Below, in pieces: positions 19,235 through 27,838 of a DNA stretch of 44,697 bases (its first letter is position 1; the number at the start of each line of letters is the position of its first letter). Source of the DNA: Pseudomonadota bacterium (GTDB lineage: Bacteria; Desulfobacterota; Binatia; Binatales; Binataceae). The DNA lies in NCBI GenBank assembly GCA_021323675.1, contig JAJPKP010000012.1, positions 1 to 44,697 on the forward strand, given 5' to 3'. The notes under the pieces were generated by a model. The model had not been told where the DNA came from and made no database searches. It saw only the letters and a program-made list of their open reading frames with translations. A program made the position numbers and the translations under genes.

Positions 19235-19310
19235 TCAGGCCGGCAGCGTGGGAGCCAAGTGCCGGATGCTCTCGAAGCCAGGGTATTCAACTCCGCGGAC
19301 GGATCGGCGC

Positions 19311-20225
19311 TCATCGGCGTAGCCGGATAAAAGCGCGGTTGCGGATCTGATCTGAGGGCGCGGCCTGGATGCGCTCCTCCGTGTAGCCGCGATCGCGCAG
19401 GAGCGCAAATACATCGCCCCCGGCCTGCGGAGCCCATCCGGGATTGTCTTCAACCATGAGAAATCCCGGCCAAAGAGCCTGCGGGCATTCCTGAAAATAT
19501 CGATTGAGCACCATGAATTCGGCGCCGGCGATTTCCAGCCACGCGCCGGAAATCCTGGTCACACCGAATTCACGAACCAATTCCGCCAGAGGTGCGCATT
19601 GCACAGGGGTACCTTCGCGGTCGCCGGGGAGCAGCGAGCGCCCGGCCGAATTCTCAGGCATCGGTCTCGAAAGCATCATGACGCCATCGCGATCGGACAC
19701 CGCCCGATTTACCGCGCGCACGTTCATCACCTGATTAATCTCGAGATTTCCGCGAAGCTTATCGAAAAGGTCCGGTGCCGCTTCCACCGCCAGAACGAAT
19801 CCATCAGGACCGACCACCCTCGAAGCAATCAAAGAATTGAAGCCGACGTGGGCGCCGATATCCAGAAACGTGTCGCCCTTGCGCAGGTTACGGCTCAGGA
19901 ACTGAAATTCCCGGTAATCCCAAAGTTGCGGCCAGAACAGTACCCCACCCTGAACCCAGTCCGCAGGATCCAGCTTCATCGTGAATCCCGCGACCTCCGC
20001 GACCACGGGCGGCCGTCTCTTTCTCAAATAGATCCGCCGCGCAAGCGCCGCGAGCCGGACAGCGCCTCTGGCCCGCGGCAGACTTCGCGTAAAGCGCAGC
20101 AGGATTCGCAGTTCGAGGTCCGCGGGGGCGGCCGCCTCTCCATTTGCGGCCCATCGCCGTTCGACAGATCGATCGTTTTGCGGTGAATCGGGCCGCGCGG
20201 CGGCCTCCGTAACCTTCAGTTTCAT
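19311..20225 (-). CDS. FkbM family methyltransferase
   Basis: A 304-aa protein with a Rossmann methyltransferase of the FkbM family in residues about 95-300; these usually O-methylate sugars in surface glycans. The SAM site is FLDIGAHVGFNSLIASRVVG, followed by VLAVEAAPDLFDKLRGNL and the NRAVSDRDG motif. The usual late motif, KxDVEGAE-like, is altered here to AWLEIAGAE, replacing the Asp and first Glu, so activity may differ. About 70 basic, unconserved residues precede the domain. The start at 20225 overlaps the acyltransferase stop by 4 bp (ATGA). It is the last gene of the glycan island. The 76 bp to the convergent ligD end hold only a weak CCGGCA/TGCCGG hairpin. Confidence 0.87.
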   Translation of the reverse strand: MKLKVTEAAARPDSPQNDRSVERRWAANGEAAAPADLELRILLRFTRSLPRARGAVRLAALARRIYLRKRRPPVVAEVAGFTMKLDPADWVQGGVLFWPQLWDYREFQFLSRNLRKGDTFLDIGAHVGFNSLIASRVVGPDGFVLAVEAAPDLFDKLRGNLEINQVMNVRAVNRAVSDRDGVMMLSRPMPENSAGRSLLPGDREGTPVQCAPLAELVREFGVTRISGAWLEIAGAEFMVLNRYFQECPQALWPGFLMVEDNPGWAPQAGGDVFALLRDRGYTEERIQAAPSDQIRNRAFIRLRR

Positions 20226-21412
20226 GAGTCAGTTTTTACCTGACCTATTGGAACAGCCGTTTGCCCAGGCGAATCGGCCCGACCCAGGAGCCCGAGCCAT
20301 CGCGCAACCCGCCCCGTCCAATCGGGGTTCATGCACGGACGTTCGATGGCTATGAAGAAAATCATCGAAACGGCAAGCACCAGGGGCAGAATCAAAAGCG
20401 ACTGGATGCCGAAGCGCCATGAAAACGACAGTCCGGCGCCAAGATTTTCGGTGAGAAAGCCCGCCGCGGCAATTACATAGTTGTGAACCAGGTAGATTGA
20501 ATAGCACATCCCTCCGACAATCGAGACCGGCGCAACGGAAAGAATCCGGCGGACCACGACGCTACGGAAAATCGCATAGTATGCCAGCAAGAGAGTCGCG
20601 GGCGCGCAGTAATCCATCGGAAGAGCCAGATACATCCACAAATAGGGCGCCGCCAGGCCCGCGATCGCAATGGTGTCCCAGGCCAGGCTCTCTCCGGAAT
20701 CGTGCCGCATCGACACGTATAAATCGGCAAGCAGAAAACCCGCCACGAAGTATTGAAAAGAGCACAGCAGCGAGAGCTGAAACCGCGGTGAGAGCGGATA
20801 CAGGCTCGTCGCCACGGCGGCCGAAATGAGCATAGCCGCGACAATTCCCGCTCTTCGCGCGAGAGAATGATGCGAACGATATGCAATCGCGGCGACAAGC
20901 GGCGCGATCAAATAGAACTGCACCTCGATTTCAAGCGTCCACGCTACGAATTCAACCGTGCTCGGCGCTCCGTAAATCAGATTATGCTGGTAAAAGATGC
21001 TCGCAAGCAGATGCGGCGCCAGACTGGCGAGCGTCCCGCGCCCTCCCAGTATTTTCAACATCAGGAAAAGAAACAGCGCGCAAAGGTAAGGAGGTTCCAG
21101 CCGCGTCAGCCGTCTCAAGTAATAGCGTTTCAGATTGGGCGCGGGTCTTCCGCCGGCCAGCCGGTTTGCGGCAAACGGCAGAGCCAACACGAAGCCGCTC
21201 ACCACGAAGAACATCTGGATACCGAATATCCCGCGCTCGCTCATCCAAAAGAACGGATTCGAACCGACCGAATGCGCGTACCCGGCGGGAGAGTGGCGCA
21301 GGATGTCGCCGGTCAGATGGTACAGAACAACGAGCAGAATCGCGATGAATCGAACGCCGTCGACTTCGGGGATGTACGCACCGGACGACGTTACTCGGCG
21401 CAGTTGAATCAT
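20222..21412 (-). CDS. Membrane acyltransferase 3 family protein (OafA/YrhL-like)
   Basis: A 396-aa integral inner-membrane protein with about ten hydrophobic segments. It starts with the family pattern VDGVRFIAILLVVLYH, whose His is the likely catalytic residue, followed by GIFGIQMFFVVSGFVLA and the basic loop YYLRRLTRLEPPY. WTLEIEVQFYLIAPLV and SIYLVHNYVI are further conserved segments. Such proteins move acetyl or similar acyl groups onto sugars, probably modifying the glycan made by this island. The start is either ATG 21412 (TGATG, 1-bp overlap with the WecA-like gene) or GTG 21415 (GTGA, 4 bp). The stop overlaps the FkbM gene. Translation of the three genes looks coupled. Confidence 0.9.
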   Translation of the reverse strand: MIQLRRVTSSGAYIPEVDGVRFIAILLVVLYHLTGDILRHSPAGYAHSVGSNPFFWMSERGIFGIQMFFVVSGFVLALPFAANRLAGGRPAPNLKRYYLRRLTRLEPPYLCALFLFLMLKILGGRGTLASLAPHLLASIFYQHNLIYGAPSTVEFVAWTLEIEVQFYLIAPLVAAIAYRSHHSLARRAGIVAAMLISAAVATSLYPLSPRFQLSLLCSFQYFVAGFLLADLYVSMRHDSGESLAWDTIAIAGLAAPYLWMYLALPMDYCAPATLLLAYYAIFRSVVVRRILSVAPVSIVGGMCYSIYLVHNYVIAAAGFLTENLGAGLSFSWRFGIQSLLILPLVLAVSMIFFIAIERPCMNPDWTGRVARWLGLLGRADSPGQTAVPIGQVKTDS

Positions 21413-23061
21413 CACAGCATCCCGGGCGATTTGTCCCTGCCCGACCCGTGCCGCTCAGAAAGAGACATTCGCCGTCCCTGGTCCGCGAGTTCGTCCGGCT
21501 GTTCCCGTTCGGCGCGCCCGTGATTGCCGTCATCCGGATTCGCGAGATAGTCAAGCACTTTCAGGGCGAAACGCGATCCGCAAATCAGGGTGGCCACGAG
21601 ATACGAATCGATCAGCACTATCCGCCACGGAAGAAATCGGCCTCTCTCGAACAGTGCGATAACAATCGATCCCGCAACCGCCGCCGCCGCGACCGGCTTG
21701 AGCAGGCGCGGCAAATCACTCAGCGATCTGTATTGAAGACCCGCGCGTCGGTACATTCCCGCAACAACAAGGAACGCCATCTGCGCGCTTATCACCGCGG
21801 GACCGGCGAGATATATGCCGGATACCGAAGGACCGGCCGGAGACCGATTGTAGAGCAGCGCACCAAGCCAGCTCAGAATCAGCAAGCCGACATCGAGGAA
21901 AATGTACGGCAATCGGTCTCTTTCAAACAGGCCTTGCAGCGGAAGCGGCCCGGTGTCGCTGGGATGCTCGATCTGGCGGAAATCGAGCCGCGGTATAAAG
22001 GCGCCGCCCGCGGCGGCAGCGCCCGCGAGAATCAGGATCAACTCGATTCGCTGATAGCAAAGGATGAACGCCACGATTCCGAAGCTCAGGCAGACACCGT
22101 AGAGGACAATGACGGTGGTCCGATGCTCCAGGCCCAGCGCGAGCAGGCGATGATGGATATGTTCTCGGTCGGCTGTGAAGATACCGGCCTTTCTGAAGTC
22201 TCCAAAGGAAACGGAAGCGCCCTCTCCGCGAGCATCCGCGCTGCGAAACGCGCGCATCGTCCGGCGAAACGTGGTTATCATCACTTCGGCCAGCGGGAGG
22301 CCGACCGCCAGCATTGGCGCCAAAATCGCCACCACCGCGGCCGACTTGGTGGAGCTGTGAATCGCGATTACCGCGATCACAAATCCGATGAGCAAAGACC
22401 CGGAATCGCCCAGGAAGAGCTTCGCCGGATAGAAGTTGTAATACAGAAATCCAACCAGGGTTCCGCACAAGCCGGAGAGGATGAGCGCGGTCGCGACGTC
22501 CTTCAAGTAGAGCGATACCGCGAACAGAGTAGCGCTGCTTATCAGGCTGGCGCCCGTTGCCAGACCGTCCAGGCCGTCGATCAGGTTCACACCATTAACT
22601 ACTGTGATTATCCAGAGGATCGAGATCGGAACGCTGAGCCATCCCAGATTGAATCCGAAAATGGTGTGAATACTGAATCCGCCGACGATGACGACCAGCG
22701 CGGCCGCTGCACTTTCGATCCCGAGTTTGATCCATGCCGAGACCGACCTGCAGTCATCGAATATTCCGATAGCAAGCACCATCGTCGCTCCCACGATCAC
22801 AACGATGGTCTCGGTTTGGCCGAGGAGCAGCCGATCGACGAACACGTCGATATAGATGACCGGCGCGAGCGCAAGCGCGAGCGCGCAGTAAATCACCATC
22901 CCGCCAAATCGGGGCGTCGGCACCGAATGGATGCGCCGCTCGCCGGGATGGTCGATCGCGCCAAGCCGGAACGCGGCGCGGCGGGCGAGCGGAGTCAGCA
23001 GGAGCGCTACGATCGCCCCGAACGCGAACGGAATCGCGTACCTAAGGGTGGGGAATACCAT
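21412..23061 (-). CDS. WecA/MraY-family phosphoglycosyl transferase with an extra C-terminal membrane domain
   Basis: Transfers a sugar-1-phosphate (GlcNAc-1-P or a related HexNAc) from UDP-sugar to undecaprenyl phosphate, starting glycan assembly at the inner membrane. The polytopic transferase part (residues 1-355) has DHPGERRIH, the catalytic D102-D103 in IFDDCRSV, NGVNLIDGLDGLATG (156-170), FLGDSGS and HIHHR (301-305). Ordinary WecA-like proteins are about 320-380 aa; this one is 549 aa. Residues about 385-510 add four more hydrophobic segments with GMYRRAGLQYRS and GSRFALKVLDYL. These look like the N-terminal membrane part of CapD/WbpM-type sugar dehydratases but lack the Rossmann domain. 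A charged tail (510-549) follows. Confidence 0.9.
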   Translation of the reverse strand: MVFPTLRYAIPFAFGAIVALLLTPLARRAAFRLGAIDHPGERRIHSVPTPRFGGMVIYCALALALAPVIYIDVFVDRLLLGQTETIVVIVGATMVLAIGIFDDCRSVSAWIKLGIESAAAALVVIVGGFSIHTIFGFNLGWLSVPISILWIITVVNGVNLIDGLDGLATGASLISSATLFAVSLYLKDVATALILSGLCGTLVGFLYYNFYPAKLFLGDSGSLLIGFVIAVIAIHSSTKSAAVVAILAPMLAVGLPLAEVMITTFRRTMRAFRSADARGEGASVSFGDFRKAGIFTADREHIHHRLLALGLEHRTTVIVLYGVCLSFGIVAFILCYQRIELILILAGAAAAGGAFIPRLDFRQIEHPSDTGPLPLQGLFERDRLPYIFLDVGLLILSWLGALLYNRSPAGPSVSGIYLAGPAVISAQMAFLVVAGMYRRAGLQYRSLSDLPRLLKPVAAAAVAGSIVIALFERGRFLPWRIVLIDSYLVATLICGSRFALKVLDYLANPDDGNHGRAEREQPDELADQGRRMSLSERHGSGRDKSPGML

Positions 23062-23090
23062 CTACAGGCGGCTTGAAATGCTATTGGTTT

Positions 23091-24329
23091 TCAAGAGAAA
23101 GCGGGGCGAGATGCGCGCGATGACAGCACTTCATCGTACAAGTCGCGTATCCTCGATGCCATCGTCTGAACGCTGAACTCCTGCTGCACGCGGGCGAGCG
23201 CCGCGTCTGCATACTTCTCCCGAAGTTCGCGGTTGCGCAGCAATTCGTTGATCGCCGCCGCGAGCGCTTCCGGATTGCCCGGCTCGACCGTGATGCCCGT
23301 TACCCCTCCCGGCGAAACGTATGTGACGCCGGAGTTGAGCCTCGTGTTGACCACCGGCTTCGCACAAGCCATCGCTTCCAGTTGCACGATCCCGAAAGCC
23401 TCGCTGCGCGCGACCGAAGGCAGCACGAACACGTCGCAAGCCTGATAGAAGGGGACAATGTCGCTGACCGCGCCAGGGAAAAAGATCTTTTTGTCCAATC
23501 CTCTCTGGCGGCATTCGCGTTCCAGCGCCCGTCTGAGCGGACCCTCGCCCACGATGAGCACGGCGGCGTCGATCGCCTGCGCGGCCCGGAGCAGATGCTC
23601 GAAGCCTTTGTAATAGACCAGCCGTCCGACCGCGAGCACGATTCGATCGCCGTATCTTGCGCGAATCGCCTGTACTTGCGAATGATCGATACGCTGAAAA
23701 CGTTCGACTGCGATTCCGATCGGAATAACCCGCACGCGCTCGATACATTCACTGAGAAAAGGAGAATCGGCGGCGTAGCCGGGGGACGAGACGATCACGC
23801 GGTCAGCGCGCTTGAGCATCGCCCTCGCGACCGGGGCAAACAAACCGCCGAGGATTTTCTGCCTCACTATGTCGCTTTGCCATGAAATGACCAACGCTCC
23901 GCGCCGCCTGCTCGCGAGATAGGCAAGAAACGCGAATGGATTTGGCCACTGCACATGCACGAGGTCGGCGCGCGATTCCGCGATCGCCCGCACCATCGCG
24001 GGACACACCGGCGACCCGGCGAGGTTGAACGACATACCGAGCCGCCGGACGGTTATCTCATCGATAATTTCAAGCCGGGCGCGCCGATCTTCACTCGCCA
24101 CCACCACTTCGCAGTCAAACCATGGCCGCAACGAAGCGCACATCGACTGAAGATGCGTTTCGATGCCGCCGGGATGCGGAGGATAGTATTTGCCGACGTG
24201 AAGGATTCGCGGACGGACGGCGCGCCCTGTGGCGGTGCTCAACCCGGAGGTTTTGATGCCAGCAGCCAAGTCAGGCAGCGCACAGTGAAATGCGCTTTTG
24301 TTCCACCAACTTTCGGTAGTAGTCCCCAA
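23091..24329 (-). CDS. Glycosyltransferase family 4
   Basis: A GT-B fold retaining glycosyltransferase. The N-terminal half has RILHVGKYYPPHPGGIETH, the acceptor-side glycine loop. The C-terminal half has VLAVGRLVYYKGFEHLL and VLIVGEGPLRRALE, with the nucleotide-sugar-binding E-x7-E motif in SEAFGIVQLEAMACAKPVV. Donor and acceptor are unknown. The start is uncertain. TTG 24329 overlaps the previous gene by 59 bp and adds about 37 unconserved residues. TTG 24269 (next to that gene's stop) and TTG 24242 would bring the conserved block near the N-terminus, as is usual. None has a clear Shine-Dalgarno sequence. It is followed after 29 bp by the WecA-like gene. Confidence 0.88.
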   Translation of the reverse strand: MGTTTESWWNKSAFHCALPDLAAGIKTSGLSTATGRAVRPRILHVGKYYPPHPGGIETHLQSMCASLRPWFDCEVVVASEDRRARLEIIDEITVRRLGMSFNLAGSPVCPAMVRAIAESRADLVHVQWPNPFAFLAYLASRRRGALVISWQSDIVRQKILGGLFAPVARAMLKRADRVIVSSPGYAADSPFLSECIERVRVIPIGIAVERFQRIDHSQVQAIRARYGDRIVLAVGRLVYYKGFEHLLRAAQAIDAAVLIVGEGPLRRALERECRQRGLDKKIFFPGAVSDIVPFYQACDVFVLPSVARSEAFGIVQLEAMACAKPVVNTRLNSGVTYVSPGGVTGITVEPGNPEALAAAINELLRNRELREKYADAALARVQQEFSVQTMASRIRDLYDEVLSSRASRPAFS

Positions 24330-25449
24330 ACTGCCGGCCCAGGGAAATCGTGGAATACGTCTTCGCTCGTTCCAACCCCTTCCGGATCGCTTCCTCGCGG
24401 CGTTCGGGCATATCGAGGGCGGCTCTTATCGCCTCAGCGAGGGCGGGAGCCTGCCCCTCCGGCACCACCCAGCCACTATCGCCAACCAAAAAGGGGAGTT
24501 CCCCTGAATCGCTGACGATAACCGGAACTCCGCAGGCAAAGGCCTCGATCACCATACGTCCGAATTGTTCTTTCCATCCACGGGTCGTGAGGCTCGGCGC
24601 CAGCAGAACATCCATCGCGGCCAGAAACCGGGGCACCGCGCTGTGTTCAACCAGCTTGACCACGATCCTGCCGGCCCATCCCCGGCTCCCCGCCCATCGC
24701 AGAACGTCCTCTTCGCAAGGTCCGCTGCCGAGGAACAGAAGACTCCACGGTCGCGACGGCTCGAGCATCTCGACCGCGCGCTGGATGACCTCGATTCCCT
24801 TGGCCGCCGTCAGGCGGCCCACGAAACCCAGGATCGGCGAATTGAGGCCGAGCTCCTCGCGGATCTGTTTTTTCGCGTCCTCCGGCAGCGGACTGAACAA
24901 CGCCGTGTCAACCGCCAATGTCAGGATCGTGCCTTTCGCGGCAGGATACCCGCGCGCGACGGAATTCTCGTATACGAGGTGCGCACCCGCTACCCATCCG
25001 TCCGCGCGTCTTAGACAGACGCGCTCGAAGTAATTGAAGGGCGGCGGGTATCGTTTGGGCAGGCTTTGCGCCGTCCTGAAGCAGAAGACCGCCTTAGGCG
25101 CGGATCGGGCAACCGCGCGCGCAATCTGGAAACCGGCGTAGATATAAGGTTCCTCCCAGGCGTAAACCAGATCAAAACCGCCGTTCGCTAACAGCCGGTT
25201 TAACGCGTGGCCATCGTATCCGAAGATATAAATCGACCTGCCGAGCCGTATGTTCATCGGAACGACGCGGAGCGGCGAGCCGGGCGGCTCGGGCTGAAAG
25301 GGGATTTCGCCAAGCTCGCTCCTGAACCGGTTTGGCGCCGCCACGGTCACTTCGAAGTCCGGGTCGGCCGCGACCTGGCGCAGCAGTGCGCGATTCAGCG
25401 CAACCACGTAAGAATGCCCGATAGCGAGTATCCTGATCTTCCGGTTCAT
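24271..25449 (-). CDS. Glycosyltransferase family 4
   Basis: A 392-aa GT-B glycosyltransferase of the surface-glycan island. The N-terminal domain starts IRILAIGHSYVVALNRALLRQV and includes YAWEEPYIYAGFQIA. The C-terminal GT1-type donor domain has LGFVGRLTAAKGIEVIQ, LLFLGSGP and the motif EQFGRMVIEAFACGVPVIVSDSGELP, which contains E-x7-E. Specificity cannot be predicted. It lies 74 bp after the aminotransferase gene, a gap in which I see no promoter or terminator, and overlaps the longest frame of the next GT4 gene. Confidence 0.9.
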   Translation of the reverse strand: MNRKIRILAIGHSYVVALNRALLRQVAADPDFEVTVAAPNRFRSELGEIPFQPEPPGSPLRVVPMNIRLGRSIYIFGYDGHALNRLLANGGFDLVYAWEEPYIYAGFQIARAVARSAPKAVFCFRTAQSLPKRYPPPFNYFERVCLRRADGWVAGAHLVYENSVARGYPAAKGTILTLAVDTALFSPLPEDAKKQIREELGLNSPILGFVGRLTAAKGIEVIQRAVEMLEPSRPWSLLFLGSGPCEEDVLRWAGSRGWAGRIVVKLVEHSAVPRFLAAMDVLLAPSLTTRGWKEQFGRMVIEAFACGVPVIVSDSGELPFLVGDSGWVVPEGQAPALAEAIRAALDMPERREEAIRKGLERAKTYSTISLGRQFGDYYRKLVEQKRISLCAA

Positions 25450-25523
25450 CGATCGGCTGTGGCTCGAATACGAAATGCCGAACTCATAGGCATGATCATG
25501 AACTCGTCCAGATCGCTCGCGGC

Positions 25524-26684
25524 TCAGACCGCTACGGTTTCGCGCGGTTTCCCGAGGTGTTCGTCCAACACCCGCTCAACGGCCTTGGCGATGTAACGGA
25601 TGTCCTTTTGCGCGAGTTTTCCCGCAGTCGGCAGATTAAATCCGCGGCGCGCGAGATCTTCGGCGACGGGAAAGTGCCGCTTTCGTCCCGCTTTTCGGCG
25701 GTGAAACGGCGGCAACAGATGCATCGGGCGGAAAAACGGCCGCGTATCAACTCCCAGTTGCCGCAGCCGCTGAGCCACGGCGTCGGAGTTCAGCGAGGGC
25801 GGAAACAGCGCCGATACCATCCAATTGGAGCTTCGCGACCATGGCAACTCGGGATTCAAAATCAATTCACGCCGATGAGCGAGCGCCTCGCGATACCATC
25901 GCATCACCTTGCGGCGGCGCTCCATGAAATCTTCGATCCGAGTGAGTTGCGCCAAGCCGAGAGCGGCCTGGATGTTCGTCAGACGATAGTTGTAGCCGAT
26001 CTCGGGATGGACATAGCGCTCGCTCGGGCTCATCGCATGGTCGCGAAGAAACCTCGCTCGCTCGGCAAGGTCATGGTCGCTGGTAGTGAGCATCCCGCCC
26101 TCGCCGGTAGTGATTATCTTGTTTCCGTAAAAGGAGAATGCGCCGATTTTGCCCAGCGAACCGACCTTGCGGCCTTTGTAGAGTGCGCCGTGAGCCTCGG
26201 CGGCATCCTCGATGACAACGATGCCGCGGCGGGAACACAGCTCCAGGATCGGATCCATATCGGCGGGCTGCCCGTAAAGATGAACGACAATTACCGCGCG
26301 CGTGCGATTGGAGATGGCGGCCGCGATGCTTTCGGCGCTGACGCACCAGGTGGTCTCGTCCGCATCGGCGAAAACCGGAGTCGCGCCGGCGTACAGCACG
26401 GCGCTGGCGCTTGCGACAAATGTCAGGGTCGGCACGATCACTTCGTCGCCCGGGCCGATTCCCAGGCTGGCGAGCGCCAGATGCAGAGCGGCCGTGCCGT
26501 TGCAGGTGCTGATTCCCTCGCTGGTTTCGCAGTATCTGGCGAATTCGCTTTCGAATCTTGTTACGTACTCGCCGAGCGACGACACCCATCCCGATCGAAC
26601 CGCATCAAGGACGTAACGCTCTTCGAGCTTGCCGATTTCAGGCTCGGCGATCGGATAGAACCTTGGGCTTCGAGATAAAGTCAT
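25524..26684 (-). CDS. DegT/DnrJ/EryC1/StrS family sugar aminotransferase
   Basis: PLP-dependent enzyme that aminates a nucleotide-linked keto-sugar, as perosamine or 4-amino-4,6-dideoxyhexose synthases do. The 386-aa protein shows EIGKLEERYVLDAVRSGWVS, the cofactor segment NGTAALHLAL, the Asp of VVIEDAAEAHGA (D160), and the PLP lysine K189 in FYGNKIITTGEGGM. GYNYRLTNIQAALGLAQL and PFFRPMHLLP follow. The pattern is closest to GDP-perosamine synthase-like members, but substrate assignment is tentative. It is the only gene for making a nucleotide sugar in this window, so the glycan probably contains an amino-dideoxy sugar whose precursor is made elsewhere. It starts 2 bp after the upstream GT4 stop (TAGTTATG). 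Confidence 0.92.
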   Translation of the reverse strand: MTLSRSPRFYPIAEPEIGKLEERYVLDAVRSGWVSSLGEYVTRFESEFARYCETSEGISTCNGTAALHLALASLGIGPGDEVIVPTLTFVASASAVLYAGATPVFADADETTWCVSAESIAAAISNRTRAVIVVHLYGQPADMDPILELCSRRGIVVIEDAAEAHGALYKGRKVGSLGKIGAFSFYGNKIITTGEGGMLTTSDHDLAERARFLRDHAMSPSERYVHPEIGYNYRLTNIQAALGLAQLTRIEDFMERRRKVMRWYREALAHRRELILNPELPWSRSSNWMVSALFPPSLNSDAVAQRLRQLGVDTRPFFRPMHLLPPFHRRKAGRKRHFPVAEDLARRGFNLPTAGKLAQKDIRYIAKAVERVLDEHLGKPRETVAV

Positions 26685-26686
26685 AA

Positions 26687-27838
26687 CTATTCCCGCGATC
26701 GAGCAGGCGCGCAGAGGCGATCGAGGACGCGTTCGGTTTTGCGGCTGAAAGTTTCGTAGCTGAACTCGGCTTCGATTCGGGCGCGCGCCGCGGCGCCCAT
26801 CTTCAATCGCAATGAGTCGTCAAGAAGGACTTTTTCCAGCGCGTTCTTAAGCGCGGCCGGATCGCGCGGGGATACGCAGAACCCATTCACTCCGTCCACC
26901 ACCGCTTCCCTCGAACCGTCTTCATCTCCCACGATTATGGGCTTGGCGCAGGCCGCCGCTTCGAGCGGAGTGAGGGGGATGCCCTCTCCCCGGCCGGGCC
27001 CGCGGTCGCTCACCAGAACGAAGACGTCGCAAAGATTGTATACGTCGCAAAGCTGGTCTTCCGGAATTGAACCGAGAAAGACAACGCGATCGCCAAGGCC
27101 TTCGCTCCGGGCGCGCTCTCGAAGCCTGTCGACATCGTCACCGGTCCCCGCGAACAGGAGGATGATCCGGGGATGCGACCGCAGCGCGCCGACCGCATCG
27201 AGCAATCGATCGTATCCCTTGTAACGCGAGCGCGCTTCGATCCGGCCCAGGGTCATCACGTAGCGGTACTCGCATCCCAGCGGAATTCTGAACTGCCGGA
27301 AGAGATCGAGGTTTCGGGGCCGCGGCTCGAAGCGCCGCAGGTCCACGCAATCCCAGACCACGCCAAGGCGCGAAGGCGGCACATGATAGCTGCTTGCGAT
27401 GAAGTCGGCGGTGAATTCACAATCAGATACCACCAGGTCGGCCCGCGGCAGCATCATCTTGTGCAGCGGCAGGAGCTTGCCGCTCCACACTTCTTCACCG
27501 TAAGCATTGACCGCGAGCTTACCGCCCGAGAGGGCCCGCCCGACGAGGCCATTCACGACAAACCGCAGATGGCTTGACCATATTACGCCGGGATGTTCGG
27601 CGCGCGCGGCTCGAGCGGCCGCCGCAAAAAAACTCGCTTCGCTGCGAATCCCGAACCCGGAGAAGACGCGATCGACCGAGAAGTTGTCTTCGAAATCGTT
27701 TCCCGCCGGACCCATCAGCGAAAACACCCGAACGTTGTCCTCGCCGGCGATCGATCGCAAGGCGCTTATCTGGTACCGGCAATAGCGGGAGATGCCGCCC
27801 TTGTCGAAGACGCCGACCGCCAAATAGAGAATCTTCAC
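26687..27838 (-). CDS. Glycosyltransferase family 4
   Basis: A 383-aa GT-B glycosyltransferase. The N-terminus is VKILYLAVGVFDKGGISRYCR. The C-terminal domain has YVMTLGRIEARSRYKGYDRLL, IILLFAGTGDDVDRLRE and the E-x7-E motif in GRGEGIPLTPLEAAACAKPII. The start is GTG 27838, which overlaps the stop of the upstream gene by 4 bp (GTGA) and fits the family N-terminus. The same frame is open to 28387, but that extension is Arg/Ala/Gly-rich sequence read out of frame through the upstream glycosyltransferase and is not protein. Sugar specificity is unknown. Confidence 0.9.
   Translation of the reverse strand: MKILYLAVGVFDKGGISRYCRYQISALRSIAGEDNVRVFSLMGPAGNDFEDNFSVDRVFSGFGIRSEASFFAAAARAARAEHPGVIWSSHLRFVVNGLVGRALSGGKLAVNAYGEEVWSGKLLPLHKMMLPRADLVVSDCEFTADFIASSYHVPPSRLGVVWDCVDLRRFEPRPRNLDLFRQFRIPLGCEYRYVMTLGRIEARSRYKGYDRLLDAVGALRSHPRIILLFAGTGDDVDRLRERARSEGLGDRVVFLGSIPEDQLCDVYNLCDVFVLVSDRGPGRGEGIPLTPLEAAACAKPIIVGDEDGSREAVVDGVNGFCVSPRDPAALKNALEKVLLDDSLRLKMGAAARARIEAEFSYETFSRKTERVLDRLCAPARSRE

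Noticed and set aside
19235..19310. Bidirectional terminator between ligD and the FkbM gene
   Set aside because: Only a 6-bp CCGGCA/TGCCGG stem with a 14-nt loop is present and no T run on either strand.
21448..23076. A 542-codon plus-strand frame antisense to the WecA-like gene
   Set aside because: It has a charged, repeat-like translation with no domain; the WecA-like frame has all catalytic motifs.
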